A stretch of DNA of 64,000 bases from Siphonodentalium dalli (taxonomy: Eukaryota > Mollusca > Scaphopoda > Gadilida > Siphonodentaliidae), in the NCBI GenBank assembly GCA_032622095.1, contig CP136062.1, positions 7,440,001 through 7,504,000 of the forward strand, read 5' to 3'. Position 1 is the first letter of the stretch. The number at the start of each line of letters is the position of its first letter. Position numbers and translations under genes: made by a program. This document shows positions 55,494-64,000 of the stretch, piece after piece. The notes beneath the pieces are model-generated. The model saw only the letters and a list, made by a program, of their open reading frames with translations. It was not told the DNA's origin and did not search any database.

Positions 55494-56116
55494 CTAGCTG
55501 GTGGACCCGACTTCGTCCGGGCTGTTTCTCCTCTGCTTTTCGGCGAATTGCGCGGTTTGATCTTGAATTGTCCATTTTGAAGATCAAGGTCAGGTGGGGT
55601 CACGATTTGACCCGTCCAAAACACTGCCCGGACAAAAGTACCCGACACAAGTACCCGTCGAAACCCATCCGGTTGTACCCGATTTCACCTTGAATTGATC
55701 ATTTTGAAGGTCAAGGTCAGGTCGGGGCGACGATTTGACCCGTCCAAAACACACAGTGGAGAAAAGTAACCCTATGTATCAAATTTCGTCGAAATCCCAT
55801 AAAAATTCGGGATTTGACCTTGAATTGACCCGATTTCAAGGTCAAGGTCACGTCGCACGGGCAAATGAATAGGCATATGAAACTCGCCTTACGAAAGTAT
55901 CCCTAGACACCAATTATCATCGACATCCCGTGATACTCGGGCGTTTGACCTTGAAATGACCCGATTTCAATGTCACGTTGCACGTGCAAATTAATAGGCC
56001 CATGCCAGTCCCCGGCCGAAAGTACCCCCACATACCAAGTTTCATCTAAATCGGCTCGGCCGTTTTCGAGTCCATCGCGAACACACACACAGACATATTT
56101 CCCAAAATATATAATA
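55494..56116 (-). mobile_element. Helitron-like non-autonomous element, minus strand
   Basis: Read on the minus strand it ends in the hairpin CCCGGACGAAGTCGGG, then TCCACCAG and CTAG, followed by T. This is the Helitron 3' signature. The other end is an AT-rich ATATATTTTGGGAAATATG directly next to the CTAG of the following element. No Rep/helicase frame. Interior: repeated AAGGTCAAGGTCAGGTCGGG-type text. Confidence 0.58.
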
Positions 56117-56815
56117 CTAGAAGGTGACCCGACTTCGTCCGGGCTATTCAAAAACCAAATTTCAAGTCGATAGCTCCACCCGTTTTCGAGATCTGGTCTG
56201 CGCACGGGCTCGGCGACCCGATAAAATTCGTATCCGGGGCAAGATACATACACATATCAAATTTCAAGTCGATAGCTCCACCCGTTTTCGAGATATATAG
56301 CACAATGTCATTTGCGGATACCTCGGCCGGTGATGAGTTAACGCGACATCGGCCGGTTAAGAGTTAACGCGATCACGTCACGATATGTTGATGGCGTAAT
56401 ATATTTACGCAATGATTTTCGATGAGCGAAGCATGGTCCTGCGTTCTTCCCGATAATTAAGGTAGAAACTTTAAACGTACCCAGGCGTGTGATACATCAT
56501 TGGAAAGATATAGCGCCACAGATTCTAACCGTGCAAATTATATGACTGGCAATTTATTATTCGCGCTATATCGAATCGATTTGTGAGCACCGAACTGAAA
56601 TATATTAACGCAAAACGGCGTAAAAACAGATTTGACCTCGGCACGTGAAAAGTTGACCTCGGATCTGAAAAATAATATGCCTATGTTCGTCCCCGGCCGA
56701 AAATACCCCCACATACCAAGTTTCATCGAAATCGGCTGGGCAATTTTCGAGTCCATCGATTACACACACACAGACAGATACACACACACACAGATCTTTC
56801 AAAATATATAATAGA
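56117..56815 (-). mobile_element. Helitron-like non-autonomous element, minus strand, second in array
   Basis: The 3' end on the minus strand is AGCCCGGACGAAGTCGGGTC then ACCTTCTAG. It abuts its neighbours without spacer. It contains CGATAGCTCCACCCGTTTTCGAG twice, a segment also tandemly amplified in the plus-strand element at 61.8-62.5 kb. Confidence 0.55.
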
Positions 56816-57785
56816 CTAGAAGGTGACCCGACTTCGTCCGGGCTTTGACCTTGAATTGTCTATTTTGAAGGCCAAGGTCAAGGGGGTCACGATTTGACCC
56901 GTCCAAAACACTGCCCGAACAAAAGTACCCGACAAAAGTACCCGTCGAAATCCATCCGGTTTTACCCGATTTGACCTTGTAGAAGGTGACCCGACTTCGT
57001 CCGGGCTTTGACCTTGAATTGACCATTTTGAAGGTCAAGGTCAGGTGGGGTCATACACCAACACCCCAAAAATGGTGGAAATCGGCACAGCGGATACCGG
57101 GAAATCGGCCCAGCGGATACCGATATACCCTATGCATCAAATTTCGTCCGTACAAATCCGCCAGTTTAACCCGATTTGATTTCCACTCAAGTATATAAAC
57201 GCGCCTCATATACACACGCTCATTAATTATCAAGTTTCAACGAAAAGATAAATTACCATCGGTGCCCGAGATATCGCCAAGACGTCGGAAACAGTCAAAT
57301 GCATCGGGCGGTTAAGCGTTAACGTGATCTAACGTTATGACCTCTAACGACGTCATAGAAGTTACGCATTGTTTTTATCCTGAGGGAAGATAGTACCACT
57401 TCTTCCTGATAATTGAGGCAGATAACTAAAACGGATACATACGCATTATATATCGTTGGAAAGAGGAAACACGAAAGATTCTCACAGTGTCATTATTATG
57501 ACTGGCATTTTATTATTCGCGCTGTTTCGAATCGATTTGTAAGCACCGAACTCAAATCAAAGTCCCGTAACACAGCGTAAAAACAGATTTGACCTCGGCA
57601 CGTGAAAAGTTGACGTCGGATCTGAAAATCAATAGGCCCATGTTCGTTCCCGGGTCGAATTACGTGTCCGTACCAAGTTGGGTCGAAATCGGTCCAGCCG
57701 TGTTCGAGTCCATCGCGAACACACACACACACACACACCCTCCCTCACAAACACACATATCTTCCAAAATATATAATAGATATAT
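56816..57785 (-). mobile_element. Helitron-like element(s), minus strand, third in array
   Basis: Starts with the same CTAG and hairpin signature. A second hairpin without CTAG occurs at about 56979-57006 (TAGAAGGTGACCCGACTTCG), so two copies may be nested. The right end is an AT-rich TTCCAAAATATATAATAGA after an ACACAC tract (57719-57737). Confidence 0.5.
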
Positions 57786-58265
57786 TCTCTATGGAGGTCA
57801 AGTTCATATTGATATCGTAGTCCCATGTTTCTGTTCGTCAGATACAGACTCAAGTATGTAGGAGCCTTCTTGATACCGGTATATTTATCAAGGATAACTA
57901 TACGGGGCCTCTGCATATTGACATAAGCGTGTACATCGCAACACATATCTAGCAAAATGGCCCTTTAAGTGAGATGTCTTTCAACAGGGGTCAATGTCGT
58001 TTTAGGGTCAAGGTCAAGGTCACATAAGCCCCCCCCCCCCCCACATCAACTTGACAACAAATTTGGTTGAGGTCCCATCTCAACACTTCTGCCACCACGT
58101 CGACCCATGTTAAGATGGACACGGAATCGTTCTTCATGGCTGACGCCAACGCTGACAAAACATTTTTTAAAAACCCCTGCGAGCCGATGTTGAATTAGAA
58201 TAGCGGCAGCCGGCCAATTGCTTTCGCGCGACTCAAACCGTGAAGCTTGTCCCCTTGTTAGGGTA
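57786..58265. other. no gene seen
   Basis: Holds a C-run (58029-58042) and unique DNA; the 108-residue minus frame overlapping it is mostly element sequence. Confidence 0.4.
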
Positions 58266-58269
58266 GATT

Positions 58270-58590
58270 GGTTCAATTATATATCTCGAGCGAAATGATA
58301 TGCCGCCGAAACGTCTGTGCGGCCAATTCTTTGCGAGACGGGAATTTATTGAATCTGTTGTCCGCCTATTAGGGGGAATATTCGTTAATCAATTTGTCTG
58401 GAGGGAAATTCAACGCAGCTGAGGCGAGCGCATTATTATAAAACGCCACAACTAAACATCCGGCACAACGCACGAAAGGGCACATTCTTGGCTGTTTAAC
58501 TGGAGTAATTTGATTCTGAATTAGGCACGTTTGCGTTGTGTTAATTTCGCATATATCTTTTGCGAAAACGGTTATCATTATATTTATATG
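58270..58590 (-). mobile_element. dispersed element copy 2, first part
   Basis: Reverse complement of 20470-20798: CCGCCTATTAGGGGGAATAT, AACTGGAGTAATTTGATTCTGAAT and CGCATATATCTTTTGCGAAAA are shared. The rest of the copy continues at 59490 after a ~0.9 kb insertion. Confidence 0.8.
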
Positions 58591-58659
58591 TATGATAATT
58601 AATAATGCCTACAGACCATGCATGCACACGCATTGGACTACTAAACTAATTACAAACAA

Positions 58660-59435
58660 TTTCACTCAAGTGAAATTGCGCTGTGCTCAACCAAAATTGC
58701 GATGCGATTAAGCGAAATTGCGCTGTGAATAAGCGATCCAGCGAGCACACTGTACTAGTAACCAACGAGCGAGTCCCAGCGTGGTTTCGGCGGCCAAATG
58801 CACACGCTCTGACTATTGCGCTAAGGGACACAATTGCACAGTGGACACGACATTTGCGCTACAATGACGCGCAATTACATAAAACTGCAGCGACAGTACA
58901 ATGTACTGAAGCACATTAGCATTGTATTGCAACGACATTGTGCTGCACTCAAGCGCAATTACACTGTGGTGCGGCGAAATTGTGCTGCACTCAAGCGCAA
59001 TTGCACTGCGATGTCGCGACATTGCTATGCACTCAAGCGCAATTGCACTGCGATGCCGCGACATTGCGCTGCACTCAAGCGCAATTGCACTATGATGTCG
59101 CGACATTGCGCTGCACTCAATCGCAATTGCACTGCTGCGATGTGCACTGCGGTACGGCGACATTGCGCTCCACCAAGCGCAATTGCACTGTGGTACGGCG
59201 ACATTGCTCTGCATGGATGCGCAATTGCACTGGTGCAGCGACATTGCGTTACACTGAAGCTCAATTGCACTGCGATGCCGCGAAATTGCGATGCATTCAA
59301 GCGCAATTGCACTGCGGCGACTTTGCGTTGCACTCAAGCGCAATTTCACTGTGGTACGGCGAAATTGCTCTGCACAGGAGCGAAATTGTAGTGTGGTGGG
59401 ACGACATTGCGCCGACCTGAAGGCGCCAATTTCAT
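58660..59435. repeat. 42-bp minisatellite inserted in dispersed element copy 2
   Basis: Unit GACATTGCGCTGCACTCAAG then CGCAATTGCACTGCGATGTC and GC, about 14-18 diverged copies. 42 is 14 codons, so long frames run on both strands (185 and 212 residues), giving Cys/His/Ala-rich repeats that resemble nothing known. The matching site in copy 1 (about 20465) lacks it. Confidence 0.9.
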
Positions 59436-59489
59436 AGCCGAGTACGCGCATTGGCAGTCTCCAGACGGTAGATAAAGCGTGTATGTGTA

Positions 59490-59950
59490 TATATAATTGA
59501 GTCTAGTCCAGTCATGTGAAATCAGTCTTTCCGGTGGAGACCAAATTGGTCTGCATTCTGGCCCACAGCCAAATGACGTAAATTACGTCATGGAGCATGT
59601 CATGACGTCTTCGCTGGTTTTCGTTCAGCTAACCAACGAAATTGGTCAAAATGATACTAATGTATAGGCCTAAATCACATAGGAATTGTTCGGAAAAACT
59701 GAAGTTGCTAAATTCATAATCATCCCACTGTCCACTGCCGATTCCGTGATTTGACCATTTCCTTGGGAGATCAATTGCCCCCAGAGGGGATACCAATTAC
59801 CAATTCGATAGCAATACACGACCGGAAGTCGCGTGATTTTTCACCCCTATTTTGTACGCCGCTCCAGATCGGGCCGAAATTCTGTTTCATGGTATTGTAC
59901 AAATTAGTGACGTCATTCACGCCTAAACCTATAGTGGTTGCTAATTTTGC
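59490..59950 (-). mobile_element. dispersed element copy 2, second part
   Basis: Reverse complement of about 20010-20465: AGCTAACCAACGAAATTGGTC, GTCATGACGTCTTCGCTG and GACGTCATTCACGCCTAAAC are shared. The terminal hairpin seen in the other copies is missing here, replaced by the 38-bp repeat array. Confidence 0.8.
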
Positions 59951-59962
59951 TATAAATATACA

Positions 59963-60491
59963 CTTTTTAGTGCAGCGTGAGTTATAAATGGACGTGGCAC
60001 TTTTTTAGTGCAGCGTGCGTTATAAGTGAGCGTGGCTGATTTTAGTGCAGCGTACGTTATAAGTGGGTGTGGCACTTTTTTAGTGCAGCGTGCGTTATAG
60101 GTGGGCGTGACACTTGTTTAGTGCAGCGTGCGTTATAAGTGGGCGTGACACTTTTTTAGTGCAGCGTGTGTTATAAGTGATCGTGTTACTTTTTTTAAGT
60201 GCAGCGTGCTTTATAAGTGGGCGTGACACTTTTTTAGTGTAGCGTGCGTTATAAGTGGGCGTGGCTGATTTTAGTGCAGCGTACGTTATAAGTCGGCGTG
60301 GCACTTTTTAGTGCATCGTGCGTTATATATGGGATTGCCACTTTTTTAGTGCAGCGTGCGTTATAAGTGGGCGTGGCTGTTTATAGTGCAGTGTGCGTTA
60401 TAAGTGGGCGTGGAACTTTTTAGTGCAGCGTGCGTTATAAGTGGTCGTGGAACTTTGTTGGTGCATCGTGTGTTATATGTGGGCGTGGCAC
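59963..60491 (+). repeat. 38-bp tandem repeat, direct block, about 14 copies
   Basis: Unit TTTTTTAGTGCAGCGTGCGT then TATAAGTGGGCGTGGCAC. Copies differ mainly in the T-run and in a few substitutions. No coding function is likely. Confidence 0.92.
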
Positions 60492-60503
60492 TTTTAAATA
60501 AAA

Positions 60504-60708
60504 CCTCTTATAACGCACGCTGCACTAAAAATGTGCCACGCCCACTAATACCGCACGCTGCACTAAAAATGCCACGCCTAATTATAACGCACGCTGCACT
60601 AAAAAAAGTGCCACGCCCACATATAACGCACGCTGCACTAAAAATGTGCCACGCCCACTTATACCGCACGCTGCTCTAAAATAGTGCCACTCCGACTTAT
60701 AATGCATG
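60504..60708 (-). repeat. 38-bp tandem repeat, inverted block, about 5 copies
   Basis: The same unit in reverse orientation (TATAACGCACGCTGCACTAA then AAATGTGCCACGCCCAC). It is separated from the direct block by only about 12 bases, so the two blocks form one large inverted structure. Confidence 0.92.
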
Positions 60709-60710
60709 GT

Positions 60711-61775
60711 TTAGACATGGTTTTGTATGTATATATATATATAGGTTTATAATAGAGCGTAATTCCGATTAAAATAATCCATATATTGGTTTGCTAGCTG
60801 AAACAGGCTCCCTTGAAACAGCGTTTATTCGGCGTCGTAGGGGCCTGTGGCCCCTTCATAAAGAGGCAGCCCCTTTGTTCGCTACGCGCACATGACAGGC
60901 ATGCCCTACTTTGTTGTATGTATAGATAATATTGAATAAGCTAATTCAATATATCCTGGTGAAATAGGTTCACATTTGGACATAATGGTTGAGATGTATT
61001 CATATTGGAGGCTCTGGAATAAGCCCATAGTGGGGGGTTTATACCCGTTATTCTGTTGGATGGCGCGTACATCTGGTCTGCAAATAGGTTCATATGGAAC
61101 CCAAATATTTACATTTATTTGGATCTGAAATAAGCCCACTGTGAGATTATTTTGTGTGTTTTATTTTTTTATTTACTTAATTAAATGTTTTTAGATCGCA
61201 ATTTAGAAAAAAAATAACGCCGTTATGACCTCCGCCATGGTACGCCGATTTTCTACACCAAATTTGGATGACATTGGACTAGCAGTCTGAGAGAAAAATC
61301 CGGACAGACAGATCCTACTCTTTTTTTTTTGTCAGTGTATATATATATATTTGTGTTTTGGAAATAACTTCTATATGACCCTATTTTCGGCCTGCATTCA
61401 GACAAGAAATGAGAACTCGTTCAATGAACACTCATAATGAGTCCGTGCCTCCGTGTATCTGATCTAATTATGCCATCGATGTTGACAATTTGTAATGGCA
61501 AGCGTATAATACCCGACATATGATCCCGATTAAATCTAAAATGTCATCATTCTCATTTCCCCACATTTCAAGATGAATATTTCAGTCATGCTTGAAAGTG
61601 TCTCTTATAAATATTGAGCAACCCGAAATAACTCTCGCCGCAGACAGATGCATTTTGCCAACTAAAGTGAAAAACATATACGCTCTTTATATCTGCCATA
61701 TGCGGAATACACAAACACGGAACGCTCTCTTCTCTGCACATGGCTGTTGTTTACAGAAACACTTGGAAAGTTGGC
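60711..61775. other. no gene; degenerate repeat of about 116 bp
   Basis: Two diverged units share AATAGGTTCA.AT and GAAATAAGCCCA.TGTG (60955-61150). A TA microsatellite lies at 60729-60742. One copy of the GAGCGTTT module (inverted) is at 61680-61730. ACGCCGTTATGACCTCCGCC and GGACAGACAGATCCTACTC (61217-61318) look like a fragment of another dispersed repeat. No exon supported. Confidence 0.4.
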
Positions 61776-62539
61776 CCTACATATAATATATATTTTGAAG
61801 ACCTCTGTTTGTCTGTCTGTCTGTATGTATGTATGTTTGTTTGTCATTTATACAAATCTACGATTCTCGACCGATCGGGACGAAACTTGGTACGTCTGTG
61901 TAGTTTAACCAGGCGGTGGACGTTGTCGTATTGGCGAGCCCGTGCGGCGCCCGCTTCGCGCATGAGCAGACGAGATCTCGGAAACGGGTGGAGCTATCGA
62001 CTTGAAATTTGTTATGTGAATGTATCTTGGCCCAGATACGAATTTTATCGGGTCGCCGATCCCGTGCGACGCCAGCTTCGTGCATGCGCAGACGAGATCT
62101 CGGAAACGGGTGGAGCTATCGACTTGAAATTTGGTGTGTCAATGTATCTTGCCCCGGATACGAATTTTATCGGGTCGCCGAGCCCGTGCGACGCCAGCTT
62201 CGCGCATGCGCAGACGAGATCTCGGAAACGGGTGGAGCTATCGACTTGAAATTTGCTATGTGAATGTATCTTGGCCCGGATACGAATTTTATCGGGTCGC
62301 CGAGCCCGTGCGACGCAAGCTTCGTGCATGCACAGACCGGATCTCGGAAACGGGTGGAGCTATCGACTTGAAATTTGGTATGTGAATGTATCTTGCCCCG
62401 GATACGAATTTTATCGGGTCGCCGAGCCCGTGCAACGCCAGCTTCGCGCATGCGCAGACCAGATCTCGAAAACGGGTGGAGCTATCGACTTGAAATTTGG
62501 TTTTTGAATAGCCCGGACAACGTCGGGCTCATCGGCTAG
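61776..62539 (+). mobile_element. Helitron-like element with internal 122-bp tandem repeats
   Basis: AT-rich 5' end (ATATAATATATATTTTGAAG), then a CTGTCTGTCTGT tract, then about 4.4 copies of a 122-bp unit (GAGATCTCGGAAACGGGTGG, AGCTATCGACTTGAAATTTG, GATACGAATTTTATCGGGTC). The 3' end is hairpin AGCCCGGACAACGTCGGGCT, CATCGG, CTAG. Internal tandem repeats inside Helitron-type ends are known from DINE-like elements. No protein. Confidence 0.62.
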
Positions 62540-62915
62540 TCTCATATATATTTTGAAGACCTCTGTCTGTTTGTCTGTTTGTTTGTCATTTATACAAATC
62601 TACGATTCTCGACCGATCCGGACGAATCTTGGTACGTGTGTGTAGTTTGACCAGGCGGTGGACGTTGTCGTATTGGCGAGTCCGTGCTGCGCCCGCTTCG
62701 CGCATGCGCAGACCGGATCTCGGAAACGGGTGGAGCTATCGACTTGAAATTTGCTATGTGAATGTATCTTGCCCCGAATACTAATTTTATCGGGTCGCCG
62801 AGCCCGTGCGACGCCAGCTTCGCGCATCCGCAGACCAGATCTCGGAAACGGGTGGAGCTATCGACTTGAAATTTGGTTTTTGAATAGCCCGGACAACGTC
62901 GGGCTCATAGGCTAG
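62540..62915 (+). mobile_element. Helitron-like element, second in array (376 bp)
   Basis: Begins TCTCATATATATTTTGAAG directly after the previous CTAG and ends with the same hairpin and CTAG. It contains only about two of the 122-bp units, so it is a short sibling of its neighbour. The 5' TC and 3' CTAG fit Helitron termini. Confidence 0.62.
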
Positions 62916-63425
62916 TCTAATATATATTTTGGGACTGCTGTCTGTCTGTCTGTCTGTTTGTTTGTCTGTGTGTTAGCTATGGCCGGTAAAACTGCCTGAC
63001 GGATTTTGACGAAATTTGATATCTAGGATTAATTTTGTCCGGGGAGTGTTTTGGACGTGTCAAATCGTGACCCCGACCTGACCTTGACCTTCAAAAAGGT
63101 CAATTCAAGGTCAAATCGGGTAAAACGGGGCGGATTTTGACGAAATTGTTACCTAGCGGTGCTGTTGTCCTGCGAATCTTTTGGACGGATCAAATCGTGA
63201 CCCCGACCTGGCCTTGACCTTCAAAATGGTCAATTCACGGTCAAATCTTGAATTTTGACGGGATTTCCGCGAAATTTTGGTCAAATCGAGTAAAACCGGA
63301 CGGATTTCGACGGGTACTTTTGTCGGGTACTTTTGTCCTTCAAAATGATCAATTCAAAGTCAAATCGCGCAATTCGCCGAAAAGCAGAGGGGAAACAGCC
63401 GGACGAAGTCGGGTCCACCAGCTAG
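62916..63425 (+). mobile_element. Helitron-like element, third in array (510 bp)
   Basis: Begins TCTAATATATATTTTGGGAC directly after the previous CTAG. It ends with CCGGACGAAGTCGGGTCCAC, CAG and CTAG, then T. The interior is the AAGGTCAAGGTC subfamily seen in the minus-strand array (55-57 kb). The terminal types are shared but the cores differ, pointing to a family with exchanged interiors. Confidence 0.6.
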
Positions 63426-63429
63426 TTAT

Positions 63430-63868
63430 AATATATTTTCGCATACCCCAATACTTAATATATATTACTTTCGGGATAAACTCCGAGGAGGCGAAACAAT
63501 GTCGGTCGTTTCTTTCACCATCTCAAATGCACATTCGTCACTGCTCGCCTCATGCCACACACTAAACGGGGACTGGAGTTTGAAGGAATGAGAGTCCAAC
63601 AGTGGTTCAAATCTTGTCCTTTTCGAATCGACCTTAGTTTTATTCTCACGCCTCAACAAAATTTCCATCTAAAGTTTTGCACTTAGAAAAGCAATTTTCT
63701 CTCAGTCAAGCGAAAGAGTTCTCCAAAAATAATCCTTTATATATATACTCCGTATCAAAGACGCGGCCGTAACTTTCATCACGTCCTATTCAAATACTGA
63801 TTCATATATTTCACGTTATGCTACACACGAAACGGAGTCGACTTTTGGGGAACTCCAATCAAAATCAA
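63430..63868. other. no gene seen
   Basis: Unique DNA before the dispersed repeat at the window end; no supported feature. Confidence 0.4.
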
Positions 63869-63871
63869 GGT

Positions 63872-64000
63872 CTACTCGAGTGGAATTATATAATATTGGA
63901 ATGATTATTCCAAGAATACATTTGCAATGATTTAATACTAATGAATTATTTTATTTTCGAGGCTGCCCAAAACTTTATATAAGAGACACATCCCAGGATG
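63872..64000 (+). repeat. dispersed repeat, second copy of 19317-19443, cut by window end
   Basis: Shares CTCGAGTGGAATTATATAAT, TTATTCCAAGAATA and ATATAAGAGACACATCCCAGG in the same orientation. It probably marks the start of another copy of the element that continues beyond 64000. Confidence 0.8.

Noticed and set aside
58813-59451. Frames of 185 (plus) and 212 (minus) residues
   Set aside because: A 42-bp repeat keeps any stop-free frame open. The Cys/His-rich pattern is repeat-derived and does not match a spaced zinc finger.
61740-62507. Repeated Arg/Cys-rich frames (84-169 residues) on both strands
   Set aside because: The 122-bp repeat of a Helitron-like element; frames differ from unit to unit and have no start context.
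63602-63618. GGTTCAAATCT resembling a tRNA B box
   Set aside because: No matching A box or cloverleaf could be built at a proper distance.

Overview
This is a gene-poor, repeat-dominated piece of a eukaryotic nuclear genome, most likely from a marine invertebrate. Evidence for this: spliceosomal introns, TATA-type promoters, THAP zinc-finger exons, a GT31 glycosyltransferase gene, many classes of DNA transposon and a Ty3/gypsy retrotransposon. The retrotransposon has integrase upstream of reverse transcriptase. That order is known from Gmr1-like elements, first described mainly in deuterostomes, so an echinoderm, hemichordate or lancelet is my leading guess; a mollusc cannot be excluded. Self-complementary words such as TACATGTA and ACCGGT are strikingly over-used.

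Layout. 0-7 kb: terminal-inverted-repeat (TIR) elements, a 2 kb degenerate tandem array (3.0-5.0 kb), a 526-bp TA-flanked MITE and a poly(A)-ended retroposed fragment. 7.3-10.2 kb: THAP-domain exons on both strands around an 11-bp minisatellite. 10.7-13.9 kb: a decayed, minus-strand Gmr1-like gypsy element. 14.7-16.5 kb: the best gene, a beta-1,3-galactosyltransferase-like GT31 gene with TATA box, tiny first coding exon, 124-bp intron and one apparent 1-nt deletion. 17.3-18.9 kb: five tandem units whose 5' ends are U2 snRNA but whose bodies are not. 19.3-20.8 kb: a dispersed element with other copies at 40 kb, 58-60 kb and 64 kb. 20.8-30.1 kb: a 9.3 kb satellite with a 93-bp (31-codon) unit and higher-order duplications. 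30-41.5 kb: low-complexity DNA, a TTAA-flanked TIR element, two MITEs of one family and several near-perfect palindromes. 41.5-47.8 kb: a 1.3 kb inverted repeat with a CCG expansion, fused to a very recent 2.65 kb direct tandem duplication. 47.8-52 kb: mostly unique DNA with a 44-bp repeat and the promoter plus signal-peptide exon of a secreted-protein gene (minus strand). 52-64 kb: microsatellites, two arrays of Helitron-like elements joined head to tail, a 42-bp minisatellite and a 38-bp repeat present in both orientations.

Only the GT31 gene, the THAP exons and the secreted-peptide first exon look like host protein-coding sequence. No pathway or operon-like cooperation is visible. The most unusual content is the U2-headed tandem repeat, the codon-multiple satellite and the head-to-tail Helitron-like arrays.
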